Position numbers and translations under genes: made by a program
In this document: in pieces, positions 11,879 through 24,899 of the stretch
How the letters are laid out: each line of letters opens with the position of its first letter
Position numbering within the stretch: position 1 is the first letter of the stretch
NCBI GenBank assembly: GCA_023375675.1
Contig: JALQBC010000035.1
Coordinates: 372,001-436,000 of the forward strand
Reading direction: 5' to 3'
Source of the DNA: Cytospora piceicola
Taxonomy: Eukaryota > Ascomycota > Sordariomycetes > Diaporthales > Cytosporaceae
Length of the DNA stretch: 64,000 nt
The notes under the pieces: generated by a model
Seen by the model: only the letters and a program-made list of their open reading frames with translations
What the model was told of the DNA's origin: nothing
The model's database searches: none

Positions 11879-12538
11879 GTTTGGGTATTCTTTGTACAGG
11901 TTTGTTTCTCCCAGGTTGTGTGGTCTCTGCTTGAGTTCGCTGTATGTTTAATGTTGTGAAGTAGTTTTAAAGTAGTATTAAAGAAGCCAAAGCTTTGGTT
12001 ACTTGGTCGTCCAAGGTTGTTGTTTATTGTTTCTAGAGTCTACACGCTAGTTTCCGGAATAACCGAACGTCAAAGTTGGAAGCTGCGGTGACTTTCAAGA
12101 CATGCACGAGTGACGTCGCCGATGGAGACTTTTACAAACCTGACACCAACCGTCGCACTCTTCACCTCAATACTAACCGAACATATACCTCTGATCCAGC
12201 GTGAAACATAATGAGCATTTATTTGTGCCAGTAGGGTCTCTTTTTTGTAAATACGAATTATGGCAAGCCATGAGTTGCACCAGGAAGTCAACGAATCGAG
12301 ACGCCATAGCAGGTTGATTTCAGTAATCTACCTAGGTACCCTCAGGATATCTACCTGATACGTACACTTCCAACCAATGGCAGCCATTCACCTGAGATTG
12401 ATAACAACAGCCCTGTGCTTCATTCTGTCTTCTTTCAGTACTTCATCAAGTACTCAGCCCTGGAGCCGTCTTCTTCCTCGTTGGTATCTTTACACCCCCG
12501 GCACTTGCATCTCACCTTCCAGCCAGTACTTCGTCGCA
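11879..12538. other. intergenic region
   Basis: No gene is seen. It contains a CTACCTAGGTACC palindrome near 12330, part of a motif that recurs through the window. It includes the promoter of the oxidase gene and the 3' flank of the Hce2-like gene. Confidence 0.6.
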
Positions 12539-13149
12539 TCAGACACTACGGACCACAGCCCACTTGGTGGCAGCATTGTCGGTGCAGCCCATGGTGTTGG
12601 AGATGCTGTACTTGGGGTAATTGGTCGCCTGGTCGTTGAGCAGGTCGCGAGCGTCCATGCTGCCGATCCTGTAAATCAAGCCAAAACTCATCAGTATTTG
12701 CCCGTTTCCTCTGTATAGAAACTCATGGATATGATGTCAGGCACTTACAGGCAGTCCTTGCTGGAGTCAAGCGGAGCTGCGACGAAAGCACAGGTGCCGT
12801 GGCTGGCGAGCAGGACGTAAGCGCTGCGGCCAGAGTCGGCGGTGATGTTCCACAGGCCAGGTTTGGCATCCAGGTTGTCGCGCAGGGTAGCGCAGTCCTT
12901 GGAGTTGGGGACATCGTCAGAGGACTTGTCGTAGCCAATGGTGTCGCCGCAGAGGTTCTGGGGCTTGGGGGTCGAGTAGAAAGGAGGCCATCCGTCAAGA
13001 GTGGCGGTGTTGATGAAGGTGGCCTCATTAGTCTCGCCCTTGTTGACAGTAGGGTCGAGGCTGTCGTCGACAGGAACAATGGCAGAAACCACTGCGTGTA
13101 GAGCGGTGGTAAGGCCCAATAGAACCGAGACAGGGATGAAGAACTTCAT
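12539..13149 (-). CDS. small secreted Cys-rich protein, Hce2/Ecp2-like effector candidate, 176 aa
   Basis: Two exons, 13149-12749 and 12668-12539; the intron has a GTAAGT donor and TTTACAG acceptor, and the joined frame encodes 176 residues. Residues 1-23 form a signal peptide (MKFFIPVSVLLGLTTALHAV). The mature part has cysteines at 67, 86, 120, 133 and 162 in the order typical of Hce2 domains: LCGDTIGYD, then KDCATLRDNL, a Trp (GLWNI), HGTCAF, and a late MGCTDNA followed by TKWAV. The Hce2 family is named after the Cladosporium fulvum Ecp2 effector and is common as secreted, apoplastic proteins in plant-associated fungi. Assignment is by motif pattern only, and a necrosis-inducing activity cannot be read from sequence. 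The upstream region carries several TACCTAGGTA palindromes. Confidence 0.78.
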
Positions 13150-14076
13150 GGTCGAAGTGCTGCGCGTGGTTATCTGTTTGTGTACTGGGTGAAGAACTGC
13201 GAATCTTGGATTGCAGTAGTGAGAGGTTTGGACTGAAAGAAGAGAAAGGAAAAGTAAGTTGAGTTCAGTTATGTGCGGAAAATACCTAAGTACCCTGGTA
13301 CTTGAGTAGATACCTAGGTATTTAAAAATAGGAATCTACCTAGGTACCTATCTCGGTAGGCTATTAATTCAAACAGTAGGAAACCACAACTGGCTTATTC
13401 CCTAACCAAGCTCGGAATTTCGTTACTTCCAGTCATATACCTACTAAGCCACTTAAGTACCTCGGCACATCCTGGGGGGAACTTGTAATTATATAAATGG
13501 AAGGAAGGAGCGAAGTACAGATAAAACCTTGTAATCCCGTTAATAGTTTACACCTGGGGCCAGCTGGTCCAATTGCCAGCCATAGATGTTGCCCGAGTGG
13601 AATGTCTTCTCCAAGTTTACTTACCTACCTGATAATTAGTGGTGGGTACGTTCAGTTAAAAGTGCAACTAGGTCATAAGTCTGCCTTTTCAGCTGTAGTG
13701 TTATCCGAAAGAGCGTTGTTGTTTTGATTGCAGGTGATCCTGTAATCACTTCCTCTATTGGTTTTTGACCGGATAAGAGAACTGAGGAGCAAACAGTCGC
13801 CCAGAAAGAACGTAAATTATTCCTTATTGTTCAATTTTCTTTTCCTTCTACACCGTATTGTTCCTTCGAACTACTATCCGTGGCGCAGACATGCCTCGGA
13901 TGGAATTTATCGTCTGGAAAGCTCTGATGGGCTGGCATGAAGACGCGCAGTTGGACATGAGATGGATCACAGATTGAAGCTGAATTATTGAGTCTGTTAA
14001 TTACGCTGATACTGTTCAACCATCGAAACGCTACCCAGGTATTGATTCCGCTTATAGACGTGCTGGTCCAACCTGT
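13150..14076. other. intergenic region with TACCTAGGTA-type palindromes
   Basis: No gene is seen. Between about 13280 and 13345 the sequence repeats ACCTAAGTACC, TACCTAGGTA and CTACCTAGGTACC several times, just upstream of the Hce2-like gene. Confidence 0.6.
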
Positions 14077-14742
14077 TCACTCGGTGTCATCAGGACTGAT
14101 GATGATATACCCAATACACCGCAATATGTCGTGTCTGATCCACTCGATGACCCTGGGACTCGGCCTCGCAATACCAAGTTGTCCCTGCAACAGCTCATAC
14201 TCAATCCGCATGTTCCTGTACCGCAACCTCCTCAGCCGGTTCGCCTCGTCACGCGGCATCGGAGGATCGTACGGCTCCCTGGTTGTGAAGTAGACAGCAC
14301 TGCCGTCGAGATCAGCCAGGGTCAGGTTGACCGCGCGCTGCGCAGGCGGCGTGCTCGGTGGCGTGGTTCGCAGAGGCGGCAGGACGGCCCTTGGTTGTAC
14401 CATATGTTCATGAGGATACTGCGCACCGGAGGGCGAATGGGTTGTGACTCTCCGAGCTCTCGGTCGGGCTGGGCCGGGCTGGTCCCCGGGGCCGGGCTGG
14501 TCAGCGTCAGGTTCGGTATTCGCATTGCGCAGTATCGAGTTGGCATTCCGGGCGCCGTAGCTGAGGTCAATGTCGTAATCGCTCCAGTCCCAGGTAATCT
14601 GGTCTGTGATATCTGTGCCGTCGTTGGTTATGACCCTAGGCCGGCCGTTGTTGTTTATGCGGATTGTTGCACATGGTTCGCCGCGCGGTTCCGCCCTGGT
14701 TTCGCTGTTTGGGGGGTTGTCGCCCCTTTCTTGGCCATCCAT
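14077..14742 (-). CDS. hypothetical proline-rich protein, 221 aa
   Basis: One uninterrupted frame from ATG at 14742. I do not recognise a domain. The N-terminal third is polar (MDGQERGDNPPNSETRAEP) and includes a short acidic, tryptophan-containing stretch (ITWDWSDYDIDLSYG). The centre is rich in Pro, Gly and Arg (DQPGPGDQPGPARPRARR), and the C-terminal third is helical and basic (EANRLRRLRYRNMRIEYELLQGQ). No signal peptide or membrane segment. Length, GC-rich composition and absence of stops over 666 bases favour a real gene, but the antisense strand is also open over the same interval, so a composition artefact is possible. Confidence 0.5.
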   Translation of the reverse strand: MDGQERGDNPPNSETRAEPRGEPCATIRINNNGRPRVITNDGTDITDQITWDWSDYDIDLSYGARNANSILRNANTEPDADQPGPGDQPGPARPRARRVTTHSPSGAQYPHEHMVQPRAVLPPLRTTPPSTPPAQRAVNLTLADLDGSAVYFTTREPYDPPMPRDEANRLRRLRYRNMRIEYELLQGQLGIARPSPRVIEWIRHDILRCIGYIIISPDDTE

Positions 14743-15259
14743 TGTGAATGCGAATGTCTAGCTGCGGGTGTACAGTCAAGAACAATTATTCAAATATAAT
14801 AAAAAGGTATTGGTTGTTACAAGATGGAGTGAGGGATCATAAACAAGTCTGACCATCTCCAAGGTTTCAATGTTTGTTTTGTCCCTGCTTAAGCAATAGG
14901 CGGGACTAGAGTTGGTGAGGCAGCGTGCTTTCCCAAGGGTTCCCCAAGTAAATACCTAGGTAGACGGAACTTGCGATGCTATGATAAGACGCTCAGATAT
15001 CTGGACACTGGGCAAGAGACACCCAGACAGCTTGACTAACAGACACTGTACTCAGATTCTCAGACACTCGAACACTCGCACCTGTGGATACCTAGGTAGT
15101 TGGCCACTTTGATACCTCGACGATTGGAAATTGCGACGATGGAAGGCAAGTATGCCAGCTCTCGAGTTGAAGAACGAGAATTCGAACTCGGATTCTGATT
15201 TATCATGTTGTACCTACCCTAGGGTATAAAGCTTCAAATCGTAGAAATCCAAATGTACG
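14743..15259. other. left flank of the retrotransposon block
   Basis: No gene is seen. Base composition is ordinary, with TACCTAGGTA-type palindromes near 14955, 15088 and 15215. RIP-like composition starts only at the LTR. Confidence 0.6.
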
Positions 15260-15264
15260 ACAAC
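15260..15264. repeat. target-site duplication of element A, left copy (ACAAC)
   Basis: ACAAC lies directly before the 5' LTR and recurs at 41204-41208 directly after the 3' LTR. Confidence 0.9.
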
Positions 15265-15445
15265 TGTCAGGGCTTACGTAAGCCACTTTAGAGCTAGCCA
15301 CCCTACTAAACACCATTTTCCTTCCCCTCTAGTTTAGTTAGTTTCTTTTACGAGATAATATAATACACACTAGAATTAAAGACTGTACTATATATGCTAT
15401 CGTGCCTGTTTTTTAGTTAGATCTAGCTTGTGTTAATACCTAATA
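15265..15445 (+). repeat. 5' LTR of element A (181 bp)
   Basis: Starts TGTCAGGGCTTACGTAAGC and ends TACCTAATA. It is the same length as the 3' copy at 41023-41203, and all differences between the two are C/T or G/A transitions. Confidence 0.93.
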
Positions 15446-15460
15446 TAGTAGCTATAACCT
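15446..15460 (+). promoter_or_regulatory. probable primer-binding site of element A
   Basis: TAGTAGCTATAAC follows the 5' LTR directly. The same 13 bases follow the 5' LTR of element B with a 2 bp gap. A tRNA-complementary site normally starts TGG, and TGG to TAG is the change RIP makes, so both sites fit the same altered primer site. The primer tRNA was not identified. Confidence 0.55.
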
Positions 15461-15799
15461 CGTTTTAATCGTTTTCATGTTAAATCTTACGATTTAAACG
15501 CCTTCGTACTGCGTTTAGACGCGTCCGAAAGATACTATTATTACGGTACTAGTACGAAACCCTACTAAAAAGCTTTATAATAAGGCCTAGTCGGCTAGCG
15601 GCTTAAGAACGAATACTAACAGCCGTACCTAATCTAGCGTACTATTAAGGCGATCGGACTCGAACGACCTTCGCCTACGTCGGTTAAAATAAACCGAGCA
15701 GTCCTTGATAATAGCTAGCCTTAAAATCCCTTAATTCTAACAGCGTGTTAGTTGATTTAGTTTAATTTTTCTTCTTCCTTTTACTACTTTATAATAAAA

Positions 15800-18700
15800 A
15801 ATACCTTTATAGGTAGTAAAGGTAAACGCGATAAAGCTTATAGACCGGACGGCCGATTTATTAAGGTTAATAAAACCTTAAAGGCTTTTAGCGATAAAGC
15901 TTTAGAGGTTTTCGATAAGGCCTTAGCGGCTCTCGATAAGGCCTTAGTAGTCTTAGTTACCTTTAAGTTACCTATTAGACCTCTTCCTGTTTATTAAAGT
16001 CTTTCGACGTTATTGTTTTAGTTAATAAAAGCGGATTAGAAACGTGCTTTTTTAGTAGAGGATATAGTTATTCGAATATAGAACCGCTCTTTCCTGTTTA
16101 AGCTAGATAATACTAATTACTCGGTAAGCGGAAGAAAAAGTAACGCTCTATAAAATACAGAAGTTACTAACGCTCTGCAGAACACGGAGATTATTATTAA
16201 TAACGCTTCGTAAGATACAGAGATTATTATATCGAAGTTATCGAGCTTTATATTTTCTTTTACCTTAGAACCTCTAATCGCGACTAATAAAATTATTTAA
16301 CTAGCTATTCTATATTATTAATACCTTAATAGTACCGTCGAGCCTGTTAAGTAACCTCGAGTTAATAGCTTTTATTTATATAGTTTATCTTATATTAAAC
16401 CTTTTCCCCGATAGCCTACCTCTTCCGCTATAGCAGATATAAATAATCCTTTACCTTAAGCTCCTCTATACTTTTAAGTCGACTACCTTTACGATACTGC
16501 TTTTATTTATACTGTAAAGTAGGCTATAGCTTTATACGATTTCTCGAAGCTAGTAAAGTATATATTATATAACGTTTTTTATAAGATCCGAAACCTTTTA
16601 AGATAATTCTGCGAAGACGAACGTATAGCCCGGATTAGCGCCGTTTATCGGGACTTCGATTCCTTTCGCGTCGCGATACGTTCGGAGGACGCTTTCGTCG
16701 CTATATTAGTATAATTCCGACGTAAACCTACTGTTTAATTACCGGACCGACGACAGGAAACCTGTAACGTTAAGTTTATAGACGTATAGTTTTCCGTTCG
16801 AGCCGGCTTAGCTTTCGGCCTATTTCGATAATAGGTACTTAGTAGAGAAAGAATAGCAGAATCTAAGACAGAAGATAATTTAGAACGTCGTCGCCGTCGA
16901 CGCGATATATCGTTTTTATAAGTCGAAGACTATAGACTTTACTTTTAATCCTATCTTCGCTTTCGATCTTATTAAAAATCTTTAAAGTGTTAGAGACTAT
17001 TAAAGGAACTTAAACTATTTTAAGCTTTATTACTTATAAGAGATCGTAACTATAGCCGTAAACGCGATCGAAGCCGTTTCGGGTAATTCCGGGACCTACG
17101 TAATAATATAAACCGAACCTCTGCTATATCCCGAAATATAACGTTTAAATTAAAGCTAGATATATTTAAATTTAATAGTAAAGGTATAAACGTTTATATC
17201 TTTAAAATCTACTATTTAGTTAAGTTATATAGAAAGGAGAACGTTCTTATTAATTTATTTATTAGTATTATTTTTTACCTTAATAATAACAGAGCTAAAT
17301 AGTTTATATCGTTAACTCCGGGTAAACGCGAAATATTAAAGGACGATCTTTTTTTTTAAAAGATTAAATTATAATAACGATTTACGTTTAATTATAACGA
17401 CCTTATATTTTAAGCCGATAAAATATAGTATAGCTTCGATAAAAAAGATTAGTTACCTTTTTAGTAATATATCGATAAGAAAATTCGTTTATATAATAAA
17501 GCCGGTAAGATTAATAAAGACGTTAAGGTCTACCTTATTTACAGAGGTTTAAACGCCGATCTTTAAACGGCTATTACGCTTCGTTTAAAAGGTAATATAT
17601 TAAAGGAATTTAAGCGTACGGTTACTTATAAAGAGTATAGTGTTTACTAGAAATAGCGTAAAGATAAGGAGAACGTAAATAAGTAGGCTTAAGAGCTTAA
17701 GGATTTCCGGCGAGAGCTTTAAAAGTTTTAAAAGTTTAGTACTCGCGTCGATCGGAACTTTAATAAAAATCGTTTCGATAACCGTCGGTATAATAATCGA
17801 ATACCTTTTAGATTTACCCTTTATAATAATAACTACAGATAAGATTTCGACCGTTACCGTAATTAGGACTATAACTGTAACCGTAATCTACGAAACTGTT
17901 AAGATTACGGCCGGAACTAAGACCGAGATCGCTAAAATAAGCCTTCCGGACCTACTATTAATAAACCTTAAGATTCCCGAGATAAAGATAATAGCTAAGG
18001 ATATAGAAAGCCTGCTTACGATAACTGTAATAACGATCGAGGCTACCGACGTATAAAAAGGTACGTTAAAGGTAACCGTTACTTTAATATAGACGATAAT
18101 CGTCGATTTAGTATTAAGGCTTATATAGTTAAAGAGGAACTTACTCCGGAGATTTTAGATAATATTAAGTAATACTATAATAATCGCTATTATATAAACT
18201 CTGTATCCGAGTTTAATAGTTTTAAGCCTTTTAGTTTTAGTTCTGTTAAGTCGGAAAAATAGCCCGGCAAATAGCTTAAAGAACGCCTTCGTTAATAATA
18301 TAAGTCTCCCCTTTTATTATTATTAAGAATATTAACGATATTTTACCTACTTATTAACTAAACTTAGCCGAAGTACTTAATTCTATTAATTTTAAGCTTT
18401 TACTATACCGCGATATTATAAAGCTGTAACTTTAAAATATATTATCTTTTAAATCGAAACGTAAAACCTTATTAGGTAGTAAATTATTTATAAAAACCTT
18501 ATTAAGTAAGAAATTATCCTTTATATTAAAATAAAAGACCTTATTAGCTAGTAAATTATTTACTAAATTTAAAACGTCGCCTTATTATAATAACCTTAAA
18601 GTCTAAATTACGTAAAGCGAATATAAACTACTTTTAATAGATATATTATTATTTACCTTTATAGCTTTAGACTAATAAGACTAGTTTTATTCCCTTTTTA

Positions 18701-21700
18701 AACTTAATTACTTAAAAATAGTTATACGAACTTTAGCCGGTAAGTATATTTTAAGAGTTTTTAATACTACTTTAAACGTTACTCTTATATCGGAAGAATT
18801 CTTTCGAAAAAATTACCTCGATATTTAACGTTAGCTACTATCTAAACCTATTCTTTTTAATAATATTAGTTAAGGTTTACTTATTACCTACTACGTTAAA
18901 ATCTTTATCGATATTCCTAATAAAAAGAAGTAATCTTAAACTATAACTAAATATATATATATTATCGACGAACTTTTTTATAAACTACTTTTTAAACTTT
19001 TTTTTTTAAAGGTAAAGCAGCTATATATTAAATAAGACCCCCCGGAACGTAATAAAACGATTCGTATTACCGATACTAATCGTTAAATTTAAGCTACTTA
19101 TATTAAAAATCCCTTAGTTTAAAAACAGACTATAGTCTTTAAGGTTATACGAAAGGTTATTATATTACTTAAATAAGATTATAATATTAAAACTTATTAC
19201 CGGTAGTTACCTATAGTAGCTAATAGATATTTACTTATCTTATAAGCTATAGTCGATAGCTATAGTACTATATATAGGTCTTTTCTTAACGTTATTATAA
19301 ATAGATATACTTATATATTCCCTTTTTTAAATTTCGGTAATTTCTTTATTATAATTCGTAAAGGTTAGGTTATAGGTTATTTTTAACGCTTTACTATCGT
19401 CGAAAATATTTAGATATATTTTACTTAAAAAGATAAGATATTAATAGCGATTCTTTTAACCGACCTATTAAGTAATATACCTTTTAATAAGGAAGAAGGA
19501 CGATTTCTCGACGGTTACCTTTTTAATATACTTATACTAGATCTTAATTTTAATATTAGCGACGTCGATATTTACGATAAGTAAACCTCGAAGCAGATTA
19601 ATAAAGTTCGATAGTTAATCTTTTATTATACTTAGCTATTTAGTTTAAGTCTAAGTTAATTTAATAACGGTATTAAGATAAGTATTCTATTTAAAGAAAG
19701 CGTTAACCTCGATAATCTTATTTAAAGACTATATAATATATCCTGTAGAGATTAAACGGCTTTTAATTTAATTATCGACCTTTTAAGAAGTATTAGCGTT
19801 ATTAAAGACGTCCCGGTCGATAAAATTTATTCTTACGTATCGCTTACGTTTATCGTTTAGCGTAATTTTAAGTTATATATAGTTATAGACCTTTATCGCG
19901 TTAATACTAAACTTATTTTTTATAGCTATTCCTTACCTCGATAGGATAATATTTTTAACTTTTTAAGAGGTTTTACCGTTTTTATAATTATAGATATTAT
20001 AAAAGGGTTTTTCTAATAACCGATTGTTTCGGAAGACTATTAGAAAACTATATTCGTTACCTTTTATCGTAGTTTATAACGTATAACGGTTAGTACTATA
20101 AGTCTTATAAATTTACTAGCTTTCTTCTAATATAAAATAAAACGGCTGTTTAGTTTTTATTTTTAGTAATTCGTTTTAGTTTATATCGACGATATTATTA
20201 TTTTTTTTAAAAATATTAATAATTACTTAAATTATTTAAAAGTAGTTTTTATTATCTTTAAGAACTTCGGTTATATTATATTATTAGATAAATGTTATTT
20301 CGTATAGCTAGGTTTAAAAATATTAAGATATTTTATCTTACGTTTAAAACTATTTATAACGAAAGAAAAGACCGAAGCTATTCGTAACTTAAAGATACCG
20401 ACCGATTTATAAACTTTTAAGATAGGTTTAAGTTTTATAGGTTATTATAAAGATTTTATCCCTAACTACTTTATTATCGCTAACCTGTTTAACGAGTTAA
20501 AGACTTTAAGTTTTAAAGGCAGCCTTCGTGTAAATCCTTAATATAATATATATACTTACTATTTTAAATTCCTTTTTAAAGTTATAGTCTTACTTACTAA
20601 TATTACGCTTATAGTTATCGCGGCTTAAAAAAAAAAGTAAGATTATTATAACGTACTTTAGTAACGATATCTTAAAGCTTAAAAGTAACTTAAGTAAGCT
20701 TTAATTAATATTATAAACTTAGCGTTTTTTAATTATACTAAGCTATTCTATTTATACGTTAATACTAGTAGAAAAGGTATCGGTACTAGCTTTTATTAAC
20801 TATAAGTCGATAGAAAAAGCTGTTTAATTTTATTTTTATTATAAATACTTAGCTCTGTAGAAACTCGATACTTTACTTTAAAACTAAAGATATTAAGATT
20901 TATTTAAGCTTTCGAGAAATACTTTTATTTTCTCGACTATAATAATATTTACGTTATTACTAATTATAAATCTATTAAATACTTGTTTAAAACTATAGCT
21001 AGGTTTCCCGGAAACGCTTATCGTATTATTAAATAATAGTTATTCTTAGCTAAATACGTTAATAAGATTTATATCGCTTATCGGCTAAGTAAAACTTATA
21101 TTAATACCGACGCTTTATTAAAACTGCTTAAGATTAAAGATAAGTATATCCTTATAAAACCGATACCGTAAGCTTTTAATTATAAACTTACAGATCTTAT
21201 CGTCCGTATTTATATCGTTACTAAATAGTAAACTCGTTTAGTTATAAAGCTAGCTATACTAATTATATCCGATATTTTAGCTATCTTAGTTAATACTTAG
21301 CTTATGTTTAAGGTTCTGTTTAAGCTATAGCCTTTAAACGAACCTTTTTCGCTTACGATTACCTCGGAGAACTTAGCTAAGTAAGCGGAAATAGCTTTAT
21401 AGTATATACTTATAGTAGATATTATTACCGCCTTTATAAATAGTATAGTTATAATAACTATATAAATATCTAAAGTATTCGAAACCGATCTTATTTAAGC
21501 TTTAAAAATAGATAAAGGTTTTAAATCTATTTATAAGAATTTATACGACTAGTTAGATAAGACTTAAAATAATCTTTAAAAACTAGATTTTAGCTTTTAT
21601 AATTTCCGTCTTTATCTTTATAGCCGTTTTCTTTATTATATAAATAAAGACTATAGTCGTTTAGTTATATTTTTATCCCGAATCCGCCGAATTCTTTATA

Positions 21701-23030
21701 TAGCTTATAATAATCGTATATATATCGGTATTAATCGTATTTTTAAATTCCTCCGAGATATAATATTCTTCTTATAGATAAAACAGAAGATTAAAAATTA
21801 CGTTAAGGAATACGTTGTTTATAGACTTCGTAATACCTTTAAGTATCTCCCCTTCGGTAATCTATAGCCGATTAATACTTTTTAAATCCTTTTATTAGTA
21901 TTATATCTCGATTTCTTTATAGGTTTATTAGTTTCTATAAAAGGTAATAACTACGTTCTTTTTATTATTTATAAGACGTTTAAATTTATTAAAAGTTTTA
22001 TCGGTAAAACTACGTTTAACGTAAAAAACTAAACTAAGCTTTATATTAAGTATATTTATCTTAATTAAGGCCTATTAAACGTTTTTATTTCTAATATAAA
22101 CGGTAAGTTTATAGTAGTCCTTTAACGAGGTTTATATTAAGCCGTAGGTATTAATATTCGTATAACCGTAGCTAACTATCCCGTTATAAATAGATAAGCC
22201 GAACGAATAGTTTAAACTATAACTTTAAGCCTTATATTATACGTCGGGGCCTTATAAGATCCTTTATCTTAAGAACGCCGATTACCTTATATCTTATATA
22301 TATTAAATACTTTATAGTTAGTATCGATAAAGCAGATTTTATATATTATACTTTATAGACGACTTTTTTACGGTTTCTTCCCCTTATTTAAAAATCTATT
22401 ATACGAGTTTAGTTATTAATAGTAAATCGCTAAGAAAAAAGTAGTAGAATACTTAGAAATCGTATAAGCTCGTATAAAAATATATTACGATATACGATAT
22501 TATAAACTACTTAACCTCGATAAAGATAATTATATTTATATTAAACTAGCTAAAAGAGCTAACCGAAGCTATAAATTCGACTATTAGACTAAACTGTCTT
22601 TTAAATAAGCCGGCCTTTATCGTATCCTTAATAAACTTAGCCTTTTTAAATACCGTATTAAACTCTTTCGTTAGTTAAAATAAAACTTTAAAATCTCTGT
22701 CAAATATTTCGTTTCTATCTTATTTATATAAGCTAAAGCTACCTTTTTAAGCTTAAAACTAATTATAACAGATAAAAAGTAAAAATTTATTATTAAAACT
22801 ATTATCGGCTATAGTTAAATATAAAAGCCTAGTAACGAGGTTAAATTTCTTTATTACGAAGTTAAGTAGATAAACTACGACGGTATAACTTAAAAACTGT
22901 ATTTTAGCCTTATTTATAACGTCCCGAAGCTTATTAAAACCTACCGACGAGACTATTATATCTTACGCTTTTATAAATAACTTACTTTTAGTAATTATTA
23001 TCTCCTGTTATATTAAAGAATATTAATTTA
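15800..23030 (+). pseudogene. element A gag-pol, destroyed by RIP
   Basis: Reading through RIP stops gives a Ty3/gypsy order. The first frame begins near 15.8 kb (basic start, then three near-identical DKAL units at about 15.89-15.96 kb). A gag-like domain lies near 17.15-17.65 kb, and the end of gag is near 18.0-18.3 kb. Protease is probably near 18.6-18.8 kb. The RT core is at about 19.85-20.35 kb with VYIDDIIIFF, the YxDD active site being at 20182-20193. RNase H is near 20.74-21.1 kb (TSRKGIGTS). Integrase runs about 21.69-22.33 kb, its zinc-binding region ending YVKEYVVYRL where Cys codons have become Tyr. Frame changes between gag and pol were not resolved. Nothing here is expected to be functional. 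Confidence 0.85.
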
Positions 23031-23289
23031 GAATTAATTAAATATAGTTTAAGCGAAAACGGAAGCGATAGATCGTTGTATTAGAATAACCTACGAATAA
23101 AGTTAACACCTTATATATATAATAACGAAATTCCTATTATTCTCTTTACCTTTAATTCTAAATTAAAGCGTTCTGTAACGTAATATATGAATTTTCGTGC
23201 TAAAAAAATATATTATACCTATTTTAGTTATAAACGCTTTTTTTTTTAACGTTATTAGGCAGTAACTTACTACTATAAAGACTTTTTTA

Positions 23290-23400
23290 CTATACCGAAC
23301 CTTTAAACTATTAAACCTTTTAACTATTAAACTTTTAAACTACTAAACCTTTAAACTACTAAACCTTTTATAACTTTATTAATCCTTTTATAATTATAAA
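23290..23400 (+). repeat. tandem 15-18 bp repeat between pol and ORF2 of element A
   Basis: Units of the type CTTTTAAACTACTAAAC recur about five to six times with small changes, in the spacer between the two coding blocks of element A. Confidence 0.75.
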
Positions 23401-23469
23401 CCTTAAACTTTATATTAAGTAAATTATTATATAATCCTCTTTTTAATTCATTTACTATTATTAATTAAA

Positions 23470-24540
23470 ATAGCTTATAAGAACCTTATTATTAATATCG
23501 AGCTTACGGCTTTCGTAAACACGCTAAACGCGCCTGATATAATAAAGGTATTTATCGGCTTTTACGTTAATTACGATAACGGTATTTTATTCTTCTTTAA
23601 GTATTTTTATAACACCTTTTACGAAACTTCTTATAAAATAGCTAAGTAGCTTTAAACTAATTATAAGATAGTTTTAGCTTTCTGTATTTAAGCTTCTATT
23701 AGTATTACTACAGAGTAACTTATTAATACGATTAAGATTTAAGCTAGCGTAGGCGATATTAATAAGCAGACTATAGAGTTTATTAACTAGTCTGTTAAAT
23801 CTAATAAATAGACTACTAACTTTTACGTCGGTTATATATCCGACGCGCCCTTTTTTATTAACTATAACGAACTAATAAAAACTAAGTATAAAATTAGCAA
23901 CGAGTTCGCGATAAACGTATTTAAATACATATATAATAACGTTATCTTTAAGGATAAGATACGATAATTTCTTATATCTAACGTCGATCTTTCGATAGCT
24001 AAAGCGGATTTAAAATTTATTACGAATATTAACTAGTATCGCGACGTCTTATATAACTTTAAAGGATTTAACGATAATAATCGCGTTTTATATATATTTA
24101 ATATTCTCCTGCCTACTAACTTTAATTAAACGTTATAACCTAAAATCTCCGAGCCTTACTATAATATCTCTCCTTATAACTATATCCTTTACGATTAATT
24201 TATTAATAACTATTTTTAAACGCTTCGAACTATACCTATCTTATTTATAAAGTTTACTTTAATCTAATAATATATTTATTACGCTCTACTTATAAACATG
24301 TTATTTTATAATATTCGTTAGTTTATATTTATCTTTTAAAAGAAATAAATAGCGATACTCGACGGTTTTAATACTATAGAATATAAGCTTAAAAAAAACT
24401 TCGATAAAGCTTATATAGTATATCCCTTTTCCGACTTTACTTAGATTAACTATTATAAAATAATCGAAGTACTTATATTTACTTTTCGTATAGATAACGC
24501 TAAATAAACCGTTTTTTAATTCTATAATCCCGTCGAAACC
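23470..24540 (+). pseudogene. element A ORF2, first part (RIP-mutated, unknown function)
   Basis: A frame beginning ATA GCT TAT AAG (the start ATG would become ATA under RIP) runs about 357 codons to the insertion point of element B. Stops are only TAA/TAG, about 6 percent of codons, as expected for altered Gln/Trp codons. When B and its duplicated AAACC are removed, the codon frame continues without a shift at 35145. The fragment is rich in Asn, Ile, Phe and Tyr, partly an effect of RIP. I do not recognise a domain. Confidence 0.6.
24536..24540. repeat. target-site duplication of element B, left copy (AAACC)
   Basis: AAACC directly before the 5' LTR of B, repeated at 35140-35144 after its 3' LTR. 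Confidence 0.9.
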
Positions 24541-24778
24541 TGTTGTATACCTACCGGTAGGTTCGTAGCGAACCTACCCGTAAACGCACCTATAAATTTA
24601 CTGTATATTTACCGGTAATTCGGACGGTTAAACGTACGGTAATTATATAGTAAACTTAAGGTAAGTTTACGGTAGGTTTATAGGTCTATATATAGTTTAT
24701 AAAAGTACTCGGTTATATAGAAAAAGAAAGAGAGAATCTATCTTTATTATATACTATTATATCGTACTATTACTATTA
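24541..24778 (+). repeat. 5' LTR of element B (238 bp)
   Basis: Starts TGTTGTATACCTACCGGTAG and ends TTACTATTA. All differences from the 3' copy are transitions. Confidence 0.93.
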
Positions 24779-24780
24779 AA

Positions 24781-24793
24781 TAGTAGCTATAAC
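24781..24793 (+). promoter_or_regulatory. probable primer-binding site of element B
   Basis: TAGTAGCTATAAC, identical over 13 bases to the site next to the 5' LTR of element A and 2 bp downstream of this LTR. Confidence 0.55.
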
Positions 24794-24899
24794 TTAAATA
24801 CGCTTCGTTACGTATCGCTTAGCCCTTTAATACTATAAATTAAGTTTATCGGACTATACTACGATAGTTATCGAGTTACTATTACTATAGTAGCTAACG

